Notes under the pieces: model-generated | Told to the model about the DNA's origin: nothing | What the model saw: the letters and a program-made list of their open reading frames with translations, nothing else | Database searches by the model: none | Position numbers and translations under genes: made by a program | Origin: Melieria omissa | Lineage: Eukaryota; Arthropoda; Insecta; Diptera; Ulidiidae | DNA: 64,000 nt | NCBI GenBank assembly: GCA_963971225.1 | Contig: OZ020270.1 | Coordinates: 24,935,689 to 24,999,688, forward strand | Direction: 5' to 3' | Shown: piece after piece, positions 51,740 to 60,720 of the stretch | Layout: every line of letters begins with the position of its first letter | Position numbering within the stretch: position 1 is the first letter of the stretch

Positions 51740-53416
51740 CTAGGGTGCTGAAGGCTGAAGATGTAAATTAGTTTCAATGAGGTGTTGCGGAAGCGACTCA
51801 ATTACTTCGTTACTTGGAGGCTCAACCCACTTGCGAATATGGTTGGCTTCAAGGATGCCTTGATAGGGGAGTTGGGTAATGGGGCAATCATCGATGTCGC
51901 CTACGACATAGCGGTCATGAGGCAGCTTCTTGATTACCACATATGGACCCTTAAACTTCGGAATAAACTTCTTGTTTGTGCCAATGGTCGTATCATTATC
52001 TCGAATAACGACAAAGTCTCCCACGTCAAAAACCCTGGGCGGTCGACTATGCTCATGGAAGCGCTTTAAGTTGTAATCTTGACTCTCCCGAATGGCAACA
52101 GCGGCCTGATCTCGCACAACCTCTAGATCTCTTCCGACGGAGTTCACATCTTTCTCATCCAAGAATTCGGTAAGCCGATCCACTTCACACCCCCTCTGCA
52201 AAACGCCAAAGAGAAGTTTGCTAGGGGCCGTTTTAATTGACCGGTGAACCGTATTGTTCAGTGCGTACTCAACATGCGCTAGCTGGCGCACCCAATCGGA
52301 ATGAGCCAGCGGCTCGCTCAATTTGGCCAGAATCGCTTTAAGCGTCCGATTCACTCCCTCAACTTGACCATTTGCCTGCGGGGACGCAACCGCAACCTTT
52401 ACGTGCTCGATATTTTTATCCGAAAGGTAAGATGTAAACTCGAGAGACGTAAAACATGTTCCCTGGTCACTCACTATTCGCGAAGGGCGACTATAATACT
52501 CAAAACACTTATTGAGCGAAATGCATACTTCACGCGTACTTGTCAATACGACCGGATACAATTTTACATATTTAGTAAAGGCATCGACGACCAGCAGAAT
52601 ATGCTTTCGTTTGGACTGAAGTGACGGCAGGGGACCGAAGTGGTCAATATGGATCGTGTGGAATGGAACGGGCTGCTTCGGGATATTATATAAATTGTGC
52701 TCGTTAGTACGAGTCGGGGCGGAATACAGAATGCACTTAATGCAATTGCGGATACATCTTTCAACTTTCGGTTGCATGTCAGGGAACCAGTAATGTAATT
52801 TAAGCTGGTCCATAGACTTCGTAACACCTAGATGGCCAATCTTTTCATGAGTATGCCGCACCACATTCTCCTCAAGCTCACCGGGCACATAGAGGAATAG
52901 ATCCCCCTTTCGGTCCTGTCGGTAAACAATTCCGTCATGCATAGCATACGATTTTGACTCACCTTCACTCAAACTAACCTTCAATTTAGAGATAACTGGG
53001 TCGCGGTTTTGTACGGCCCTCACTTGGAAATCAATATCTTCGGAACCAATGACAGAAACAATATGGCACCGGCTAAGAGCATCCACATGACCCATACGGG
53101 CGCCAGGTCGATGGGAAACGGAATAATTATAATTTTCAAATTCAAGGGCCCAGCTAGCGATTCGCGGATTCATTTCTCGTTTATTTAATATTAGAGTTAG
53201 TAAGTTACAATCAGTAACAATTGTAAATGTAATGCCTTCCAAATAAGTGCGGAATCGGCGGAGGGCGTAGACAATAGCAAGAGTTTCCAACTCGAAACTG
53301 TGATAATTGGCTTCTTGAGGCGTTGTACTCTTCGAGTAGTACGACACTGGATGCAATTTCCCATCATCGCCTTCTGAAGCAAAACGGCACCGAAGCCTTT
53401 TGCGCTTGCATCGCAA
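51740..53416 (-). pseudogene. pol: Gy-C RNase H and integrase
   Basis: A 558-residue frame. RNase H: GKLHPVSYYSKSTTPQEANY, FELETLAIVYAL, VDALSRC. Integrase zinc-binding HHCC: HTHEKIGHLGVTKS ... CIRNCIKCI. Catalytic core: HIDHFGPLP (Asp), IVSDQGTCFTS (Asp), NGQVEGVNRTLK (Glu). The chromatin-proximal C terminus (KFKGPYVVIKKL) is present. Open from here to its stop, but disconnected from RT by a single-base frameshift near 53370. Confidence 0.92.
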
Positions 53417-54132
53417 TGCAGCTCGGTTTCACGCTTCGGGTCGTAAATCGTAAGAACTGGGGCAGAGGTAAGAGCGGTACGCAACATTTCATAGGCCTCT
53501 CGGCACTCATCATTGAAATGAAACGGGACCTCCTTCTTCGTAAGATTATTCAGAGGACGGGCAATGACCGAAAATGACGGGACAAACCGCCGAAAATATG
53601 AGCATAATCCCAAATATGAATGTAGCTCCTTAGAGTTTTTTGGCACTGGGTAATTTTGTATAGCGTGTATATGGTCCCCACTGGGATTAATACCAGACGC
53701 TGAGACATTGTATCCCAGATATTCAATCTGTTCGTAAGTAAACTTGCACTTTGACAATCGCAACTATAGTCCATTACGAGCAAGACAGCGCAGGACGTCG
53801 ATTATCAACTCCATATGCTTGGCAATGTCCCTTGAGGCGATCACAATATCGTCAAAATAGACTACAATAAGTCCGGTATCGGTAAAAGGCTTAAAGATTC
53901 GCGATATGAACCGCTGAAACACTGAGGGTGCATTTCTCAGCCCGAATGGCATTCGGATGTACTCGTATTGACCACTCGGGGTTACGAAAGAAATGTATCG
54001 CGTCGAGTCATCCGCCATTTTCACGTGGTGAAAACCATTCTTGAGATCAAGCAACGTAAATATTTTCTTATTGCCGAGATATTCAAGGCAATCGTCAATT
54101 AACGGAATAGGAAAATTGTCTCGTATTGTCAA
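53197..54132 (-). pseudogene. pol: Gy-C reverse transcriptase
   Basis: Two same-phase frames separated by a TAG at 53764-53766. Motifs include DNFPIPLIDDCLEYL, FTLLDLKNGFHHVKM, MPFGLRNAPSVFQRF and catalytic YFDD (VVYFDDIVIAS). The RNase H start (ELHCDASAKGFGAVLLQK) lies at the low-coordinate end, followed by the frameshift. An in-frame TGA (about 54150) separates it from the upstream polyprotein. Confidence 0.9.
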
Positions 54133-54150
54133 TTTATTGAGCGCTCTATA

Positions 54151-56130
54151 TCAAACACATGCGCGTTTCACCTTTTTCTTCTTAACTAACACAATAGGTG
54201 AAGCATAGGGTGAATCGCTGACTCTGATTACTTCGCGTCGCAGAAGGTCACCTATGATCGCACTCACTTCATCCTTCTCGCGGTAAGAGAGTCGCCGAAG
54301 CGAGCAAAAGAACGGCGTATCGGTGGTGAGGCGTATCGTCATATCATAATTCGGGACAGTCACCGAACTTTGATCAAACTTCAAATATTCGGAGGTAATC
54401 CCGTGGCGTAAGCAGTCACGGAACGGTGCAGCAAGCTGCGGATCAATGTCAATTTCGTCGGAAGATACAAGAACCCAAGGATTCTGAGAATTTTGGAACT
54501 CATCAAGCGCCTCAATGGCACCAGGCCGCGACAATGTTCGACGCGGAGTGGCAAAGAAATTTGAAACAATTCCCTTCCGATTAATGAGAATTCGCCTGGA
54601 TGAGCCCCCACTTTCACTTACACTATTCAATTGAGCCACTTCGGAAGTCAGAGGTGAATTACAAACGCACACGTCTTTTGGTTCATTTAATATGACATTG
54701 CCAGAAACGTTAAATACAGAACTATGTTCAGGAATAGGAATGATTGGGCAAGAATACAGTAGGATTTTAAATGACTGGAGTGCATCCCTGCCAAGCAGCA
54801 TCGGGAACGGAAGAGCGTCGTCTGACAGAACCAACACAGGAATTATCCGCACACGATTCTGCAGTAGCACAGCAACACCCAGCTCACCGTGAGTGACTAT
54901 ATTAGCCTTGCCCAATCCGCAAAAGTTCGATGGCCTCGGTTGTCCAATCTTGACAAACTCCGGAACCAAGGATATTGTAATAAAGCTGACGGGGCTACCC
55001 GTATCAAGAAGAGAATTACAACCAATTACACCTGTGCATTTGGAATCACTCGACTTAAACACAACACTCACCATCTGAAGTGCGCTCATGGTCTGAGCTG
55101 TCCCCTCGTCATCACCGTCGTCATCTTCTCGGGCGATAGGTCGGGCACTGTGGACGCCCACGAACGCGGCTCGTTGTTTCTTCGGGGCTGACGGGCAGTC
55201 AGCTTGTTGGTGACCAAGGTTGCCACATCGGAAGCACGAACCAGGAACGCGACGCTCTTTTGGACACTCAGAGGAAAAATGCCCATAGCCGGAACAATTA
55301 AAGCAGCGTGGTCCACTAGCTGCGGCGGAAGTCGGAAGTTTGGTGTGGGTGGCGCTCGTCGGAGGTGTGACAGCTGGAATCGGAAGGCGCACTTCGGAGC
55401 GGCGCAATTTCAGCTTGTCGTAGCGAACCATCAGCTCCTTCAGCTGCTGGATGCCGGTTGCGCCATACAAGATCGAAATATCGGAGGTACGATCTTGTAG
55501 GCCGGCAATTATCGCTTCAATGACTTCGATGTCTGCATGTGAGGCAATCTCCACCATAATAAGGACGTACCGGAAGCTCGTCTCGTTTTTCTTCTTAAAA
55601 CGCTTACGCAGCTGGTCGTAGACTTCTTGGCGGCTCGTACGGCGATCGAACTCAGCCATTAGCATAGGACGCAACTCCGCCCAATTGGTGACATTAATTG
55701 TGCGGAGGAACACACCTGCTGTTCCCTTCAACTTGCGGCGCGCACAAATGTATCGATCGCGATCATCGCAATCGAGCGTGGCTGAAATGTCTTCGAAGTC
55801 GGCGATCCACTTCTGGATGCCATAGGAGTCGTCGCCCGTAAAGTCGGCAATTCCACTGTCCATTTCGGAAAAATCAAATTTACGTCGGCCCGACGTGGAC
55901 GCCGTTTCTTGTTCTAGTGCGCGCAGCTCGAGTAGGGCGGGCCGCTGTTCGAGCCGTTGGATCTCAGCGGCGGCGTCTTCGTCGCATTCCAGTACATCGA
56001 CCTCGTCACCACCCGGAAGACCGGCCTCCGCGTGGAGCGCCATCAAAGTGGTGCGTGTCGAGTTCGGCGGCGGCGAAATGCCCGCAGCCGTCAGCTCAGC
56101 CATCAATTGGCCCTTCGTCGCTCGATTCAT
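54151..56130 (-). pseudogene. gag: Gy-C gag-protease with RT N terminus
   Basis: Likely start MNRATKGQLMAELTAAG near 56130. The open frame runs upstream to 56307 only because the truncated LTR happens to be open. Residues 1-40 are SAP-like. Then come a capsid-like region (FDFSEMDSGIADFTGDDSYG, FRYVLIMVEIASHAD), two CCHC knuckles (CFNCSGYGHFSSEC, CFRCGNLGHQQADC), protease NSLLDTGSPVSFITI and the RT entry block REVIRVSDSPYASPIVLVKK. It stops at TGA 54151-54153 where other elements have an Asp codon (C-V-D-Y-R). Gag, protease and RT share one frame, unlike Gy-A. Confidence 0.9.
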
Positions 56131-56216
56131 GGTGCTGGATTCGTAAGTGGGTGCTCCGCTGGACGATGCACTAACCCGCGTTGTTATGAAATTGCGGCGG
56201 GTGCTCCGCTGGACAC

Positions 56217-56343
56217 TGCTACTTTGGCTTTTGGCGGCAACGTCAGCCATCATGCCGCGAGTAGTGCCATCGCTCGAGTGTTGCCAATGCACACTGAACA
56301 GTGCCACTGCTCGGGTGATGCCACCGTACCATTAAATACTACA
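56217..56343 (-). repeat. 5' LTR remnant of Gy-C
   Basis: 127 bp matching 51467-51593. The remaining 181 bp of LTR and the primer-binding site are replaced by a short repeat containing TCCAGCGGAGCACCC (two copies, about 56150-56215 on the reverse strand). Confidence 0.88.
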
Positions 56344-56347
56344 GTAT

Positions 56348-56926
56348 GTATGTTACTAAGTATAACTGTATAGTGAGTTTGGAGTGTAGTTTCTCTGTGG
56401 CCTGAACACAATGTGTATGTTAAAGTTCCAGCTTTGAGCACTTAATTTTACCGAATATGTTTTGTAGGGCCCGTGACAGACGTAAAATTTTTATACTACG
56501 GAGAGTACTAGAATGAAAGCTCTACGTACTACAAAAAAAGCTCATACTAGCACAGTGACGGACACATCGCACACTAAATACAAAAGAGTAACAACTCAAT
56601 AATCTGAAATTTTAAGGAGAGACGGAAAACTGTTGATCCTGCAGAAGCAACGCAAGTAAAATAAAAACAGATGCACAGTATTTTTCCAGTTGAAGACGAT
56701 AGTAAAGAGAATTAAGTTTTTAAAGTGGTTAGAGATGTGTACTGTCACAGAATACAAATTCAAAACTGTTAAGGGGCAGTGTGCTTACTTAATTTTTCAT
56801 TTATGTGGTAGACCCAGTGAAAAAAATTTGGTAGATTTGAATGAAATGTGGTCGATTTTTTGTATTGTACATTAATTGTATTTTATTGCATTTGTACATT
56901 GATTGTATTTCATTGTATTTGTACAT
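56348..56926. other. unassigned DNA right of Gy-C
   Basis: AT-rich, with short repeats of TTTGTACATTGATTGTATTT near 56870-56920; no gene seen. Confidence 0.4.
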
Positions 56927-56928
56927 TA

Positions 56929-57654
56929 AGGGGAGGTTCTCATTCAAAATTTTCAAAAATTCGATTTTTTTTCTTTACATTTTTTGAAAGGTATTAGTGT
57001 CTACTATATTGCGGTAAACCGATTTTCCGATCCGCGCTTTAGAAAAGTTTCTACAGGCCATCCCGCCATGGGGCGTTCTCGGCTCGGAACGCGCGCTCAA
57101 AACTTTAAAAGCGTTTATCTCAAAACATGATTTTTCTAAACTGCGTACAATCTCATTTGAAAACGGTTCAACTGAAAGACTTCATGTTTTGTTTTCTCGA
57201 AAGAAGACCCTTTTCATTGGAGTAATGACCTATAAAATCTACAAATTCTTTGTATTAACTATTTTTTGTGAAGCTTCAAAGTATAAAAAAAGGGCTAAAA
57301 AATCGATTTCAAAGTTTGAGATCGCACCATTATGTCAAATTTGAAGTTTTTTACCCGTTCTTAGGTCATTCCTCCAATAAAAGTATCCTACTTTCGAGCC
57401 TTATAATTGGTTTTGTGTTTCAGATCGATCCTGAGGCAGCAGGCTGTACGCAGTTTTGTTATTCCACGCGAACCGCATCTTAGACGGAACGTCACAACGG
57501 GCGCCATTTTGTTTTTTTCGTCTTGAAAAACTTTGTAAATAATGACGAAAATATAAGCTTTTTGAATCCTAAAACTGTTTTTTCCTATGTTTTTTTATTG
57601 GCCCACAAAAAAATTCAAAATTTTGCTTTAGTCATTTGAATGAGAACCTCCCCT
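56929..57654. mobile_element. MITE with AGGGGAGGTTCTCATTC ends
   Basis: 726 bp. The inverted ends AGGGGAGGTTCTCATTCAAA and its inverse are flanked by TA (56927-56928, 57655-57656). A TA duplication fits a Tc1/mariner-like origin. The interior is non-coding. Confidence 0.8.
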
Positions 57655-57747
57655 TAATTGTATTTTACGTTCTTCTATGGACTTTAACTTGTCCCGGGTT
57701 TCTTCTCATTGTTTTTTGTATTGTTGACTATATTTTTTTCTTTTTTG

Positions 57748-58481
57748 CAGACATGGGGGTTTTGCACTAAATTCATAGTGCACTATGCTTTTCCCTACCA
57801 CTAAATAAATTTTAGTGTAAGCTTTTTCCACTAATCACTGAATTTAATTTAGTGGCAGTGGTAAAAGTACCACTAAAACAAAATTAGTGGAAGAAAATTG
57901 CACTACCACTAAATAAAGATCAGTGATTAGTGGAAAAAATTCAGTTACCACTAAAATTTATTTAGTGGTAGTGAAAAGCATAGTGCACTAAACAAAGACA
58001 TCCATTACCATTAAATAAACCACTAACAACGATATTCGCAAAAATATATGTTTTATTTAAACAACTTATTTGCTTTCAACAAGACTAGACGTTCAAAATT
58101 GTCATCGGTGAAATTCCTTCTACGAGGATCATTCACCATGCCAGTGAATGAGAACAAACGTTCTACTGGAGCTGAGGATGGAATCGACGTATTATATTAA
58201 AAAAAATCGCTTTTACCGTGGGAAATCGATCAAAGCACAAAAACGACGTGTCTGTGTCTGCCAAATAATGTTCCAGCTCTGTTCGTACATCATTGTGGAG
58301 TAACACTTCAGGTGGACCTTTGTGGAAAAACGTTATTAGGACTTAATTTTTTAACATCAATAAACAAATGCGTATGGCAACCCTGTGTGTATCTGCATAT
58401 GATCTTTTATCTGTCAAAACCACAGGAAAATTTTCAATACTTTGCTCATAAGACGACATGAAACATTTTTTGATACCTTGA
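57748..58481 (-). mobile_element. hAT transposon relic (left end; LINE-interrupted)
   Basis: The end CAGACATGGGGGTTTTGCAC is the same as in the hAT MITE at 28370-28995, and the ACCACTAAATAAA subterminal repeats are shared. Unlike the MITE it retains coding sequence for the transposase C terminus. The LINE at 58490 is inserted in it; the hAT may continue after 63779, but its right end is not in view. Confidence 0.85.
58053..58345 (-). pseudogene. hAT transposase C-terminal (dimerisation) fragment
   Basis: Reverse-strand frames read VLLHNDVRTELEHYLADTDT, then SIPSSAPVERLFSFTGM, DPRRRNFTDDNFERL and LLKANKLFK before TAA at 58053-58055. SSAPVERLFS followed by the Arg-rich block is the hallmark of the hAT dimerisation domain (hATC). 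One frameshift separates the upstream part (ending FFNII) from the SAPVERLFS part. The catalytic core is absent or beyond the LINE insertion. Confidence 0.85.
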
Positions 58482-58489
58482 AATGCCTG

Positions 58490-58879
58490 ATACCGCTTGA
58501 GGCGGTCTGCCGCCTGCCCTTCTCAACCACCAATCGGGCTCATACCGGTTGATGGGTGAGAAGGGCTGGTGCGGAAACTAGACTAGACCTCCTCGTGGTG
58601 GCCGCTGGTAACAGCCACTTCGGGTAGGGTCCTGTCTCTGCCCGTTAGTGGCTGGCTAACTAGTCTATTCCTGTGGGTAACTGAGTAACTGTGGGCTTAC
58701 CGTGCTATCGGGGGCTATGGCACGGCGGACCTCCAGACCCCCACACTCGTGGGAACAAGCATGGAGAAAAAACTGAGGAATCTAAACTCAATAGCGGGTT
58801 CTTATACCGCAACTCAACTGGCGAGTCAGGTGGAACGTAGCGTCCAAAATCTGACTCCCAGGTAACTACTCCTCGGAGT
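58490..58879 (+). other. LINE 5' untranslated region / internal promoter
   Basis: GC-richer than the flanks. It contains a short frame from ATG 58760 (MEKKLRNLNSIAGSYTATQL) that stops before 58870 and may be the true but broken start of ORF1. LINEs of this group use internal promoters here; no defined motif was identified. Confidence 0.6.
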
Positions 58880-60083
58880 ATGAAAACTTACAAGCGTAAG
58901 TTATCTGGCAAATTTGGCGCCAAAGTCGGCAAATTTGGGCCAAAGTCAGACAGAATCGTGCCTAAGGGTACACAGAAAGAAAGCCGAGTGGAGGTGGGGT
59001 CTGAGGGCGCTTCGGCGCCCAAGGACGCGACACCACTTCCCTCGACTAGTACTGGTCTGACTTCCGGACAGACTCTCAGACTAGGAGAGGTAAGCAGGCA
59101 AAGCAGAAGGTCTTGGACCGCACAAAACCCACTTTGCCTGACGCGAAGAAGAGGGGTGCGGCCGAGATCACTCCTCAGGAGGGCAACACTGCCAAGAAGC
59201 CCAAGACTGAGACGCGCACGAGGCCTGCACTGGAGCGGAAAACCGGGCTTAGGAAGCCAGGCAGCACTTATGCTAGTGCTGCTAAAGGCATCAGACTGGA
59301 GATATTCCCGGAAGCTTTCCTTGTTAAGATACTCTCTAGGGAGGAGCAGGGAGAGATTGAAGACGCGCTTGTCGGGGAAATGTGCAAAGGCTGGAAAGCA
59401 AAACTCCAGTTTGATGGTATCCACTTCAGGCCAGGACTTATACTGGTAGACTGTGTGGGTGCTGAGACGGCGGAGTGGCTCAAAAACATTGTCCCTATAC
59501 TGCCTGGCTGGAGGGGGGTAAAGTTGACCACGTGCGAAGGGGACCGCATACCCGGAGTACACCTGTTGACTGTATACCTCCCAAAAGCGGCAGGGAAGGA
59601 CAACAAGCAGCTCCTCGACCTCCTCATTGCCCAAAACGAGGGGTTGTATACAAGCCTATGGAGGATCTTCCGTTCTAAAGACGAGAAGATGGGCAAGGTT
59701 TTGACGATTGGGGTTGACGACCAATCGCTCGAAGCAATCAAGAAGTGCAACGGTGTTCTGAGGTACCGGTTTGGTACAGTTCCGGTGCACGTGCATAAGC
59801 GCCGGGAACCACCAGAAGCGGATGTTGCACCAGAAGCCAATACTCCAACGGAGGTTACTGAGATTCCGAAGGAGGTGGCTACTCTGGTTGAGAAGGAGGC
59901 TGCCAGCAATGAAGTCATCGAGGAGATCAGCCTGTTACCTCACGAAGTTTAGGGGATAGACTCGATTGACCTCTCTATGCTGAGCATGGCCGCCGAGGAG
60001 GAGGAGGAGGACAGAGTCACCGTGTCAGACCTGGACAAGGAAGGTGGTCTGACAGAGGATGAAGGCGTAGCCAACGAATCCTG
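58880..60083 (+). pseudogene. LINE ORF1 (DUF4780-like RNA-binding protein)
   Basis: Read as MKTYKRKLSGKFGAKVGK in the first frame (58880 to about 59095). It then continues in another frame (59113-59952) with DRTKPTLPDAKKRGAAE, a basic region, and a folded domain at about 59280-59780 (RLEIFPEAFLVKILSREEQG, HLLTVYLPKAAGKDNKQLL, LRYRFGTVPVHVHKR) that resembles DUF4780 of LOA-type ORF1 proteins. TAG at 59950-59952 is followed in frame by an acidic tail (AAEEEEEDRVTVSDLD) ending TGA 60083. No CCHC knuckles seen. One frameshift and one nonsense codon. Confidence 0.8.
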
Positions 60084-60091
60084 AGACCAGG

Positions 60092-60720
60092 ATGACCAGC
60101 ACTAAAGTTGCGCAGATCAATCTGCACCACGCGAAGGCCGCCTCGGCAGTCATCGCGAGGGCAACCCTCAGGTCTAGACTGAGTGTAGTGCTGGTCCAGG
60201 AACCCTGGGTGTGCAGGGGCAGATTAAAGGTCTGGCAGAGAAGAACATACAGGTAATTTGGGATATTAGGTGTACTAACCCAAGAGCCTGCATGTTAATA
60301 ACCAATGGTTTGAATTATCTTTGTGTTGCAGACTTCCTTTCTAGGGATCTGGTCGCGGTACAAATACCGGTGCATATAAACAGGACCGCGCAGGACATCG
60401 TGATGGCCACAGGCTACTTCCCAGGAGAGGACACCCTGGCTCCGCCAGAGGCTGTCTCTAAACTGGTGAAATACTGTGAGCAGAGGAAGCGGCCACTGAT
60501 ACTAGGCTGCGACGCAAATGCGCACTGCGAAGCCTGGGGAAGCAGCGACACAAATCAAAGGGGTGAGTACCTCTTAGATTTTATTGTCAGTAATAAGTTA
60601 GAAATCTTTAACGTGGGGAATATACCAACGTTTGTAACCAGTTCGAGAGAGGAGGTCCTAGATATTACCCTAGGAAATACTCTAAGCTCCGAACTGGTTA
60701 AAAACTGGAGTGTCTGGTGA
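60092..60720 (+). pseudogene. LINE ORF2, endonuclease domain
   Basis: Start MTSTKVAQINLHHAKAASAV at 60092, just after ORF1. QEPWV marks the first endonuclease motif; a frameshift near 60205 moves to the frame with GQIKGLAEKNIQVIWD. Then come LILGCDANAHCEAWGS (catalytic D/N block), EVLDITLGN and, after the next frame change near 60715, SDHRIIRF. This is the apurinic-like endonuclease fold that nicks the target DNA. Two single-base shifts separate it from a functional reading frame. Confidence 0.9.

Larger units (their letters stand above)
51286..56343 (-). mobile_element. Ty3/Gypsy LTR retrotransposon, family Gy-C
   Basis: The 3' LTR is 51286-51593 (308 bp). The 5' LTR is only a 127-bp remnant at 56217-56343. 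The element is flanked by GTAT on both sides (51282-51285, 56344-56347). Coding runs on the reverse strand: gag-protease-RT start (54151-56307), RT/RNase H (53197-54132) and RNase H/integrase (51740-53416). The loss of most of the 5' LTR and primer-binding site, plus two nonsense codons and a frameshift, makes it inactive. Confidence 0.94.

Noticed and set aside
58888..59634. 248-codon reverse-strand frame
   Set aside because: Antisense to LINE ORF1. The forward strand carries the recognisable ORF1 domain.
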